Positions 54,687 to 64,000 of a stretch of DNA of 64,000 nucleotides are shown piece after piece. The DNA comes from Pseudocercospora fijiensis CIRAD86. Its lineage: Eukaryota; Ascomycota; Dothideomycetes; Mycosphaerellales; Mycosphaerellaceae. The notes under the pieces were generated by a model. It saw nothing but the letters and a program-made list of their open reading frames with translations, had not been told where the DNA came from and did not search any database. The stretch spans positions 2,809,057-2,873,056 of the forward strand of contig NW_006921534.1 of assembly GCF_000340215.1 (NCBI RefSeq), read 5' to 3'. Each line of letters starts with the position of its first letter. The first letter of the stretch is position 1. Made by a program: the position numbers and the translations under genes.

Positions 54687-57600
54687 TATAGCTACCTTCC
54701 TCGCTAATAGATTACTAAGGTTACAGACAGCTAACCTACTAATGCGAACACTATATAAGATTAGCACTAGCTATAAGCCAAATATAGCCTATATCTACTA
54801 GTTTAGAGTAAGGGTATATCTAGTAATCTACGGCATAGAGACAACTAATAGTAATAGCAAAAGGAAGGCTATACTACCGAATACTATAAAAGTAGCCTTA
54901 CGGACCTATATTAGATACCTATATAGATACGAGGGACACTCTATCTATCGGATATAGGTACCCTTACGAATAATAGTGCTACGTACTAGAGACGTTACAT
55001 TTAATAAGACTAAGTTCTATAATAGCTATAATAACGACCTAGGCGTTGTTATAACTAACTAAGAGCTTGTAGAAGAATATAGTAATCTCGAAGAGGCACA
55101 AGCACCCGCCTCGGAGCATTAGTTTAACGAGCTTCGAGAAGCCTATAATACACCTCTAGACCTTGTTAGGTTTAGAGCTAAGGGGGTAGATACACTAATA
55201 GGGCCTAGTCGACTTATAATAGTTAATAGGCTAATAGGTAACCCTATTAGACTAGAGCTACTACTACCTTAAGAAGAACTACTAGCACTAGCTAAGCTAT
55301 AGCTTATATAGGTACCTATATAGAAATAGGACTTTCTAATTAATCTACGCGAAGCAATAGAGCCGCGTAATAATATACTAGATAGATTAGTAGAACTAAC
55401 TATTAATTAGCAGCCTTAACCTAAGAACGATACTAGCTATAAAGCCCCTACTAACAATATAGACGCACTAGGTTATACAGATAATATAGACTTCAACTTG
55501 CTACGTACTAAGCTAGCTAAATTGCTAATACCAATTAAAGCTACTAATATATCTTATCGTTACTTACTAAATTTAGGCGGTCCGTACTACCGTATTAATA
55601 ATCCAAACAAGCGATAACGAGTAGCTACGATCTACTATAACCGAGAACAAGCGAGAAACCTCCTTCTATTTAGCAACCTTTATATAGCCGCCGAATATAA
55701 AGCACGCTTTATATAGCCTACTCGATCTAATAAGTCTAACCTACCTAACTTACTAGATCTAGATCCGCTACCACTTCTACGAGACGAGCATAATCTAAGT
55801 CTTACACTAAAGATCTCAGACTTGCTAAAGGAGCTACGTAACTAGCGATAGGTACTAAAGAGCAAATTTAAAGAGTATTAGATATATACTACAAGAGTGG
55901 AATTTAATAAGGCATTAGAGACACGTATATTCGAGTAGGTAGATCTAAACATACTAGATAAACCTAACCTCCTACCTCTTACCTAGGTATTTAAATACAA
56001 GGGTAATGCTAATAGTCGACTAATTAAGTTTAAAGCAAGAGTGTGTGTAAGAGGGGACCTTTAGAAGAACATACACTTAGACACCTATGCCTTAATACTA
56101 GCTATACGAGTTTTTAGAGCCCTTATAGCTATCGTAGCTAAGTTTGACCTAGAAGCTAAGCAAATGGATGCAGTTAATGCCTTCCTTAATGCTATATTCC
56201 TATATACGCTATACCTTAGGCCGCCTAATAGATTTAAGTAGAAGGGTAAGATATTAAAACTAATCTAAGTACTCTATAGTCTATAGGAGTTACCTCGGCT
56301 ATAGTATAACCACTTTACTACAATACTAGAAAACAAACTTAGTATACAACTAGTAGATAATGTAGACTACCTATATACCGACCTAGACAAACAGGTATTT
56401 ATCTTCTTCTATATAGACGACATTATACTGTTGTATTACCGCTAGCATATGCAAAAGGCAATAGACCTTAAGCAGAAGTTAATAAAGGAATATAAAATAA
56501 GTAACCTAGGAAAGCTCTTATAGTTCCTTAGCATTGAAATTATACGCGATAGGCAGAACAGGAAACTATAGCTATCTTAGAAGGCATATACCGAGAAGAT
56601 AGCTTAAAGATACAGTGTCGTAATAGCTAGTCGAAGAGCTAAAGCACCTCTACTAACTAGATACGAGCTATATAAGAAACTAACTTCTAGTAAAGATAAC
56701 TCTGCTCGAATTAATCTATTAGCAATCCTAGCCTACTAAAGCCGTATAGGGTCACTTAACTTTGTAGTAGTGCAAACTAGGCCGGACATAGCTAAGGCAG
56801 TATCCTTATTGTCTAAGGCTCTATAGAACCCGCGGACAGAAGATATAGCAGCAGTAGACTAGTGCATTAGGTACCTGCTAAACACGAAGGACCTATGCTT
56901 AGAGTATAACGCAAACGGACTAACAATTACCGCTTATTCAAGCTAATAGCTTTATAAATTCTACGGAGCTTCTAACGCATCCTGTAGTAACTATAAAGGC
57001 ACGAGACAGTCGTTAGAGGGATAGATATTTAGCCTATTTAATAGACTAGTTAATTGGAAGGCAGTACGATAGTTAACTATTACTAAATCTACGACTAAAG
57101 CTAAACTGCTAGCTGCCTTATATATAGGCTTAGAATTGATCTAGTAGAAGCGTTTCTTTAACAATATTAGCCTTACCTTAGACAGCATTCCTATGCTATA
57201 CTATAACAATATATAGACTATCCGTATTATTAAAGCTAATGCTAGCAAACTAGATACGAAGCTCCGCTATATAGATATTCACTAGTGCTAGCTAAGGCAA
57301 GAACATAAGGCTAGAAGGATTTAATGCGAATACCTAGCTATATAGGACATACTAGCCGATAGAATAACTAAGCTCTATAGCCCTTAGAACTAGAAGAGGT
57401 TTATTAAACAGCTAAGACTAACTAGACTACCTAACCTAATAACTAACTAAGATATATAGTTGTAGGGGTATATAAGGAAGCAACTCTTCCTTTAACAACC
57501 TCTTCCTCTTTAGTAATACAAAGATAACTCTATATAGTAGGTAGTAGGCGCCTCCCCTATTAATTGTAACTAAGTCGATTAAGCATACCTTTATCGATTA

Positions 57601-58267
57601 GCGCTAACAAAAGTGTCTAATACGATAGCGACGACTAATTAGGACAAAGGATTTAACCTTACTTCCTAATACGTTATTGTCGCCTATATTATTACTTCGA
57701 ACGTTACTTCTACTAACTAATAACAAGTCTACGGCGATTGTATTAGTGCTAGTAATAATAGTGCAGTAGTCTTAGCTAAGGGTAGCGTCCTTAGTTAAGT
57801 TACCTATCCTAATTTATTAAATCTGTTTAACTAATATATATCTTACCTAATCCTTTATCTAATTAAATAGACGCTACCTATGCGATTAATATAATAACCG
57901 ATAGTAATAATATAACGGGCTTAGTTTAGCTAAACTAACTTTACTAACGATACGAGTTCTTATATAAGGCTTAATAGTATCGGTCTATACTTAGACTACG
58001 TAGGAAGACAACAGTTCCTAGTAACAGGGACCGTATATAAAGGTATATACGTAGTCCGGATTATGTAACGATATCCTTCTAGGGTAATTAGGGTATAAAA
58101 TAAGACTCTCTTATATATAGTATAGATTCGAACTATTTTTTTAGTAGTTTAATAAAGTACTATATAAGGAGTTAAAAAGATTAATTTTCTTTTGTTTACA
58201 TATAAAGAAGCATTAAATACCTTGCCTAAAATAGAAGGCAACCTCTTTTGTGTAAGCTAAGGGGGTA

Positions 58268-58434
58268 TATAACGCGTTAGCTTAGTTATGTAACAAGTGC
58301 GTAACTTCTTAGCTTAAAGAATTTTCATTGTATTTTAGACTATAGAATAGAGCAGAACATAGGCAATTAACGAAGCCAATTCAACCGCCGGCAATGCAGT
58401 ATTACGTAAGTAATCCACTGCGCTGTGCGTGATA
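58268..58434 (+). repeat. 3' LTR of the copia element
   Basis: 167 bp. Its first part (TATAACGCGTTAGCTTAGTT) is RIP-changed relative to the 5' LTR (TGTGACGCGTCAGCTCAGTC), while the last ~60 bp (ATTACGTAAGTAATCCACTG...) are unmutated. Confidence 0.93.
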
Positions 58435-58442
58435 AGGATCAG

Positions 58443-58502
58443 CCGCTTTCCGCTTTCCGCTTTCCGCTTTCCGCTTTCCGCTTTCCGCTTTCCGCTTTCC
58501 GA
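58443..58502. repeat. 7-bp satellite (CCGCTTT)n, about 8.5 copies
   Basis: Perfect tandem copies of CCGCTTT begin 4 bp after the AGGAT target duplication. The minus-strand frame through it (KRKAESG repeats) is an artefact of the repeat. Confidence 0.95.
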
Positions 58503-58877
58503 GTCGGCCTGTGCTGAACAGAGTTCAAGCACTGCCCTGAGTCCAGATCTGGTCTCGACGACACCGCTTCTATTTTCTCACCAACCTTCTTCTTCATGAT
58601 CATAAAAATGTCCGCGGCGTTACATCCGCAGCGAAAATGTCGGCATTTCCAGGCAGTATTGTGAGACAACTCGCTCGCGGAGCAGTGGCCACGTACCGGA
58701 AACAGCAATGACGGCGAATCCTCGCAAATGCATCGCTCGGCTGCACTACTTCAACTGGATCTAGGAGAAAGAATCGATTCATCCGCGACAGGATACACAA
58801 CCGACGACTTGTATCTCTTCTCTTCTAGGCCAGGCCAACCACCCAAAGAGCGTGCGATATGCAGTCCCGGCGACCGA
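58503..58877. other. Intergenic; nothing recognised
   Basis: 3' flank of the FAD oxidoreductase gene. Base composition returns to normal immediately after the transposon; no repeat or gene seen. Confidence 0.4.
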
Positions 58878-60433
58878 TCAGTCCGGTTCTTGCCCGAAGA
58901 GATTCAAAATGCCAGCTTCTGCGGTCGAGCAAGGACTGTTCAGTCTCTTCGAGGTCATCTCAAAGCTGATCGGCAACCACTCTCGTACCTCGTCATCCTC
59001 GCCTAGGATCATCTTGGCAACAGCTTCTCCGCTGCCCCAGCACAACGGCATTCCATATCCATTGAAACCTGCTGCGATGTATTCGCCGTCACCGTGCCTC
59101 GTGGATACAGACTTTGGAACACGGCCGACCCATGGCAAGTGATCAGCTGTAAATCCCAGTACACCAGACCAGATGGACTTGATCTCTGGCTGCTGACCGG
59201 AAGGCCATCCTTTCGCGAATATTTTGGGCAGAATGTTGACAAGTGTGTCCTTTGACACGCTACTAATGGTTGTGTCGTCGGCGGTGAGCAGCTCCAAGGC
59301 CTTCTGTCTCTCACCACCAATGAAGATGTCGCCAGTCTTCTCGTTTTGCGTGATGTAATAGAGCCCGTAGGAGAACGTCTCATCAGACGCATCGTAGCTC
59401 GGCCTTCCTACCGTAGACCACGACTTCTTTTCGCCCTCGCGAGGAAATTCTGGTCCAGCAGCCTGCGTCGACATCGTACCGCGGACCGGAAAGATCTTCC
59501 CTCGTAAATTGGGAAGAAGGTGACCAGCCCAGCCATTCGTGCAATGAATCACTTTGGAAGCACGAATTACTCCGCGAGCAGTGGTGACAGTGTAGGGGTA
59601 TGCTGCATCTTCTGCTGGCGCGTAATCAATTTCAGTGACTGGCGTCTCTGTTTCGATCGAAAAACGATCTTGGTACTGCGTGAGCATCCGAGAGTAAAGG
59701 CCGGTGACCAAACGGTAAGGCCAGAATGCGCCGGCACTATTGGTAATTACCCCTACCGTGTCTTTCATATTGAACTCCTGCAGTCGCAGTTAGCAAGTGG
59801 ACCTACTTCAGTGTGCTGGACGCCTACCTTCAATCCCTCTTCTGCCGTATAGACACGATGGTCACCTCGGAACTCGGGCAAGCTCTCTTCATATCTCTTC
59901 TGGCTTTCCTTTGCCGTTTCAAAGGTGTCCTTATCATAATAACCAGTAATGGTGGTCACTCTCCTAGCCTCCGCCGCTTTGCTCAGAGCCTCATCTTCAT
60001 CGGCCAAAGCGTACATGGACTCCAAGGTCCTGATAGCAAACCGAGATATTTTCGCCGTCTCCTCACGTCCAAGGACCTTCTCGACGTGGAGGAACTCCTC
60101 TGGAAGTGGCGACAGAAGATGGCCACCATTTCTGCCTGTCGCTCCACTAGTCAGAGTCCGAGCTTCCAGAATCGTGATGCCATCCCGAGAATCGGCAGAG
60201 AGACTGTGCAGTAGATGCGTGGCAACGCTACATCCAGTCACACCAGAACCTATGATGGCATATGTCGTTTTTGATGGTAGCCGAGCAGACTGAGTTTTTG
60301 ATATTGGAGACGGAGGCCACTGCCAAAATGCTTTAGTGGGATTTGGCCTGGGTAACAGTGGATCTTTCTGCGCATCAATGACCAGCTGCGAAATGATAGT
60401 CGATGGAGCACGTTCTGCTCGCATGGTCGTCAT
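58878..60433 (-). CDS. FAD-dependent amine/glycine oxidase-type oxidoreductase (DAO family)
   Basis: Flavoprotein of the D-amino-acid-oxidase superfamily, closest in appearance to bacterial gamma-glutamylputrescine oxidase-like enzymes that oxidise amines and release H2O2. Exons 60433-59828 and 59777-58878 (50-bp intron: GTAGGC, GCTAACT, CTGCAG) give 501 residues. The Rossmann FAD motif TYAIIGSGVTGCSVATHLL lies at about 57-75, followed by ATGRNGGHLL (98-107), a substrate-domain segment GAFWPYRLVTGLYSR, and the C-terminal FAD contacts GVLGFTADHLPWVGRVP and AAGFNGYGMPLCWGSGEAV. No signal peptide. The start at 60433 is MTTMRAERAPST. The substrate is unknown. Next upstream on the same strand is the solute-binding protein gene. 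Confidence 0.87.
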
Positions 60434-60827
60434 ATTCTCAAGACGAGGCGGGCGCTGCTAGGACATACTTGATGAGAAAGAAGAAAGCTCTCTAGACTTG
60501 CCTGGATCTTGGCTTTCACTGCATATTAGAGGAGTGCACGTACGCTCCCCGCGCGCTGCGAAGTCCGATAATTCACATGTTGGGGAGCCATGGAAGCAAG
60601 CTGCAAGCAAGCACCGAACAGTTTTGAGTTCAGCCAAGAGAGGAAGTCGCAGCCGAGACAGGTCACCCATGATTCCATAAAGTATTCTACTGTGGATGTA
60701 TGAACAAAATTTGACACAAGGCAGGCTGACGTGACTCCAGATAGTGAGCTTGCACTGAATCCTATTACAAAATGCCTGGAGGAATGCTCCTGCTTTCCTG
60801 CAACATACCACATCATGTCATTCGCGC
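60434..60827. other. Intergenic; promoter of the oxidoreductase gene
   Basis: About 390 bp between two genes on the same strand. No gene recognised. Confidence 0.4.
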
Positions 60828-62002
60828 TCACGACGATGGGTTGGGGTACACCACCGTAGGACTCTTGCCCTGGGGAGTTCCCAAGACCTCTTCAAACAGA
60901 TTCTTCCACCACTCCACATTCGCACGATCCTGTTCAAAGACACGGAAGTCATTGATCTGGGTGGCATTGCTCGTGTATGGAGAAACACCATATCGCTCAT
61001 TGAGAGTCGTCAGGACAGAGCTGGAACCAGAAGCCGCCGTGGCATTTTGTCGCTCGTTGCTCGTGAGCCACGAAACGAAAAGCTTCGCGGACTCGGGCAT
61101 TGGTGTGTCCTTGATTATGCCGGTTGTCTGAGCCCAGGATACGTATTGCTCGGGAGCTTCTGGGAGCTTTGTCGCCAAGAAGTCGGCATTGGCGTAACTT
61201 GTAAAGGATAGGACTCTCTTGGACGTGGTGTTGTGTGAGTCGATCAACTGGAATCCTGGAGTGCCGGTGCCACGAACCCATTGGATATCGTTGTTGGCCA
61301 GATCATAGAGCCACTGATAGCCATAGCGACCGACAATGAGCGCGAACAGGGATGCGACGGCATCGTCGTCATTGGGGTAGGTCAGAATCAATTTCCCCTT
61401 CCACTCTGGCTTCGCAAAGTCGCCGAAGGATGACGGGACTTGAGAAGCATTGAGCTTGGTACTGTCGTACAAAATTGACCCAAAATTATACACCTGGAAT
61501 CCGGTCAGTACACAACCTTGTTTGGGTGTATGCGCACGCATCTACGGACCAAGCAAGCGTACCACGCCCCATCAAGGTCCTTCTGGTCCTGTAGGATGTC
61601 GTCGAAGGTGGCGGGCTTGTAATTCAGCAGCTTGCCTTCTTGCTTCCATCTCGGAAAATCTTGCAGTGTCTGAAGGACGGCCACATCAGCCACATGAATG
61701 CCCTCTTGGTATGCGCGATCGATTCGATTGTCGTGATACTTCGACAAGTCGACCGTCAGATTGAGCTTGACATCGGGGTATTGAGCAGCCCAGGCGGTTC
61801 GAAGATCGTCGCCCTGGCTACCAGCGTCTCCACCCCAGAATACTTGGAGAGTGCCATTCTCTTTGCGAGCTGCTTGGTATATAGCGTCGAGCGATCTTGT
61901 ATCTGGTTCGACCAAGGCAGAGTATGCTGATGGTGATGCCGCCGCCGCCGCCGCCGCCGCTAAGGCTGCTGCACTGGTAAGAATGAGTGATGTGGACAAC
62001 AT
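60828..62002 (-). CDS. Secreted bacterial-type solute-binding protein (ABC importer SBP fold)
   Basis: Start at 62002 gives a signal peptide, MLSTSLILTSAAALAAAAAA, with an Ala run coded by GCC/GCG triplets. Then the features of iron/thiamine/polyamine-type periplasmic binding proteins: LDAIYQAARKENGTLQVFWG (about 38-57), DLRTAWAAQYPDVKLNLTVD, VADVAVLQTLQDFPRWKQEG, and after an intron YNFGSILYDSTKLNASQVPS, DFAKPEWKGKLILTYPNDDD, VSWLTSNERQ, ending PTVVYPNPSS. In bacteria such proteins deliver ligand to an ABC permease; fungi lack that system, so here the role is unclear. The intron near 61502-61575 has a good CTGACC/CCAG 3' end, but the donor is unsettled (GTACGC, GTCCGT or GTGCGC). About 370 residues. 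Horizontal origin is possible but not shown. Confidence 0.8.
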
Positions 62003-62709
62003 TGTGATCGTTCACTATGCCACAATTTCAATGGCCACTGCAAGCTCGTTTGCGTAGTTAGGCTTGCGCCTTTTATCCTGTGGCAGCGCGGCCGACATCA
62101 TCGTGGCTGATCTTAGAAATTCAGCGCGGCACCCTTCCACGTTTGCGGCCCGGTCGAACACTTCCCATGGTGAGATGCTGTAAGCACAAGCAGCAGGGTA
62201 ACGACATTCCGTAAGATCTCGACTAGCAGTCATTAGTGTTGAACGGACGGCTTCAGTGTTATATGCGCCGCTTGAAATGCCCGAGATTGGCGGAAAAAGT
62301 TCGGCGGCCAAAACGTACGAGTAGATGCCGGACGTTGATTTCCGAATATTCAAAAAGTCCGCGCCATATAGTAGACCCAGGAAGTCTCGGGATCCTCGGT
62401 ACGCTGTATCACTATTGTAGCAGAATGTATCTCTATAGAAAGAATTAGATCGTCGGATAGCGCTAATCTAGACTTTGCTTTGCATACCACTGTCGATTTA
62501 CCAGCGCAGTTTGCTACCTAGAAGCCACATGCATGTTCTCAGCTAGTAGGTCGTACATGTATAGCATAGACTTTTGAATACCACAACAGTACAGTGTTTG
62601 CCTTCCTAGAGTATCGCAATAGACATGGGCGTGTGAGCTGCGTAAAGATCCATCGCAGCCCATCCGACCAAGCTGTAGACGTCCTACAACTTTCCGTAGC
62701 GCATACCTA
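62003..62709. other. Intergenic; nothing recognised
   Basis: Promoter of the solute-binding protein and 3' flank of the transcription-factor gene. No repeat or convincing frame. Confidence 0.4.
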
Positions 62710-64000
62710 TCACACTACTGCTTCATCGAATTTGAACCAGTCGGTCGCACCGTTGAACAAGAAGTCATCGTCCCACGAGTAGAGGTTATCGGTCTGCATG
62801 TCGATACTGCCAAGATCGTATGCAGAGGAGGCATCTGTCGTAGCCGCAGGCGTCAAAAGCGCCATCAAAGGACTCGTCGTCGTTTCTACCGGTGCCGTCG
62901 AAGTTTGATTTCTCGCTTCGTCGCCAGAAGAAGGTTGAGCAGCTGCATCGCCATGACCATCCAACCACACCCTAGCCTGCTCGAGAACGCGAGTTGCAAT
63001 GCTCTCCATCTTCGCCGCAAGTGGTGTGCGACGTCGAAGCGGATTGAGAAATGCCGGCAGATGTTCCATACATTCCAAAGATTTCTGATTCGTCTGAAGT
63101 TGAGTCTTGCCAGTGACGAGAATTTCCCCAAACAAAGCCATGAAGACGAAGAATGGATAGTGTAAGAGTTGCCAGATGAGCGCGCCGTACTGCTCGTTTG
63201 TGTTCGAGATCAGCTTTTCGAGTGATAGGAGCATGTCTTGAGACACTTTGGTACATTGGCCTCGACGTGATTTGTGACAACGGCAGAGTAAAATTAACAG
63301 GAACCTGTAATGGAAACGCAAAGTTTCCAGGCCGTGCTCGATAGCTCGAATGCCATTTGGGGCGAGGAACGGTTTTTCTGCAATCGCGGTAGCTTCCAAA
63401 ATCTGGATTTTCTTCAGTATCTGTAGACAAGTGGTCACTTCCAGTGCACGTTACCTGTACGGCATTTGAGTTCCACGACTCCAACTTATCTCTCGCAGTG
63501 GTAATAGCTTCGCTGTCTGATGCCTCCATTCCATAGACACAGTGCCATATGTCGCCCATAACTCGAGACAACAGCATGATTTGATGCATGAAGTGTGCTT
63601 GGAAGAGGGATGGCCGCCCAGTCGTATCTGAGGGCAAGAGCTGCTCGAGGGTAGGCATAGCAATCTTGCCGACAGTATCATGATGAAATACTGGCGGCCT
63701 TGCCATCGTGAGCGCCATAGCCTTATCAAAGATGTTCAGGCGCCAGAATATGATGCTACGCTGCTCTCTGAGAGGGGTGTCGATGTGCCGATGTGTCACG
63801 CCTAGGGCTTGAAGCATTGTGCACGCATTCGTCACCAAGCTCCAACAAAGCGAAGGTGTCATAAATTCCGTAATCTGTGTTGCCAGAATGAGAAGGGCCT
63901 GCATATTTGTGATATCCGCGACGATGCTGACTCGAATGTCGTTGAAGGCCAGCCAGATGTTGCTGCGAAGCTCAGCTTTCGTTGTCTCATCAGCTTCGTC
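62710..64000 (-). CDS. Fungal-specific transcription factor, 3' part only
   Basis: The frame is open to the right edge (continuing upstream of Met 63904 as IWLAFNDIRVSIVADITN). The fungal transcription-factor middle region is visible: MQALLILATQITEFMTPSLC, WSLVTNACTMLQALGVTHRH, LREQRSIIFWRLNIFDKAMA, LTMARPPVFHHD. A 52-bp intron (63403-63454) links NAVQ to ILEATAIAEKPF. The C-terminus is acidic and aromatic (LYSWDDDFLFNGATDWFKFD), which resembles an activation domain. The Zn2Cys6 DNA-binding part must lie outside the window. Its targets are unknown; the two genes to its left are candidates by proximity only. Confidence 0.82.

Larger units (their letters stand above)
45240..57420 (+). pseudogene. 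Copia gag-pol, broken by stops and by the nested element (47692-54686)
   Basis: Recognisable pieces in order: gag-like frames from about 45240; the protease at about 46580-46800, where the DSGS active site reads NSRS followed by NCNIVN and LKECLYVPNFYTNI. GAG-preintegrase and integrase follow at 46990-47690 (LKQIYKVFRHLGSKRAQEL, ARALIIYTRFPYN), continued after the nested element at 54692-55060 (YIATFLANRLLRLQT; VYLVIYG; RDVTFNKTKF). Reverse transcriptase lies at 55900-56640 (MDAVNAFLNAIF, FFYIDDIILLY) and RNase H/C-terminal region at 56750-57420 (RPDIAKAVSLLSKAL). In-frame TAG at former Trp/Gln positions and Asp-to-Asn at the protease site are G-to-A or C-to-T changes. It cannot produce a working polyprotein. 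Confidence 0.88.
44966..58434 (+). mobile_element. Ty1/copia retrotransposon, RIP-inactivated, interrupted by a nested gypsy element
   Basis: Bounded by 167-bp LTRs (44966-45132 and 58268-58434) and the target duplication AGGAT (44961-44965 and 58435-58439). A polypurine run (AAGGGGG) precedes the 3' LTR. Without the nested element and its 5-bp duplication the copia unit is about 6.47 kb. Plus-strand coding order is gag, protease, integrase, reverse transcriptase, RNase H, the copia order with integrase before RT. Every domain contains TAG/TAA stops. Element and insert share the same TA-rich, CpA-poor look. Confidence 0.93.

Noticed and set aside
54607..54801. A stand-alone 64-residue gene
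   Set aside because: It starts in the gypsy LTR and continues into the resumed copia integrase, so it spans the insertion junction by chance.
58439..58708. A repeat protein with KRKAESG units
   Set aside because: The repeats are the translation of the 7-bp satellite next to the 3' LTR.
1..64000. CRISPR array or prokaryotic operon structure
   Set aside because: No spaced identical repeats with unique spacers; introns and gene types show a nuclear fungal genome.

Overview
The window is nuclear DNA of a filamentous ascomycete. The genes carry short introns of about 50-60 bp with GT(AAGT)...CTAAC/CTGAC...AG signals. The protein set is typical of Pezizomycotina: mS23, Cox8/VIIc, Nem1, eIF2B-beta, an NRPS-like reductase and a Zn-cluster-type regulator. 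The transposons are eroded by C-to-T changes of the kind made by RIP (repeat-induced point mutation). A Dothideomycete such as a Mycosphaerellales species is my inference only.

Layout. 1-7 kb: the end of one gene, a decayed nitrate-reductase/cytochrome-b5-reductase-like fragment, a Ser/Arg-rich DUF3984-like protein, poorly resolved hypothetical genes and a five-exon tyrosinase. 7-14 kb: a tRNA-Leu(AAG)-like relic, a mitochondrial PPR protein, mitoribosomal protein mS23, a dead multicopper oxidase and a two-FAS1 surface protein. 14-24 kb: a large membrane protein, cytochrome c oxidase subunit Cox8/VIIc, an aldo-keto reductase and, convergent with it, an NRPS-like A-PCP-reductase. 23.7-33.1 kb: about 9.4 kb without a gene I can recognise, of ordinary base composition, holding several old local duplications including five diverged copies of a ~206-bp unit. 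33-44 kb: a PHD-finger/winged-helix chromatin protein, Nem1 phosphatase whose 5' end abuts a RIP-damaged Ty3/gypsy fragment, eIF2B-beta and a GPI-type Cys-rich wall protein.

44.7-58.4 kb is a transposon island: a solo LTR, then a full Ty1/copia element (167-bp LTRs, target duplication AGGAT) split inside its integrase by a nested 7.0-kb chromodomain Ty3/gypsy element (309-bp LTRs, target duplication TATAG). Both are full of TAG/TAA stops. Between the gypsy pol gene and its 3' LTR lies an additional gene-like reading on the opposite strand.

58.5-64 kb: an FAD-dependent amine-oxidase-like enzyme and a secreted bacterial-type solute-binding protein on the same strand, then the 3' part of a fungal transcription factor running off the window.

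Functionally this is mostly a mosaic of housekeeping genes (mitochondrial translation and respiration, translation initiation, lipid/nuclear-envelope control) with accessory genes between them. The AKR/NRPS-like pair and the oxidoreductase/binding-protein pair are the only neighbours that look as if they could work together. The least ordinary structures are the antisense gene inside the nested gypsy element, the transposon-truncated Nem1, the RIP borders lying inside the LTRs and the repeat-bearing gene desert.
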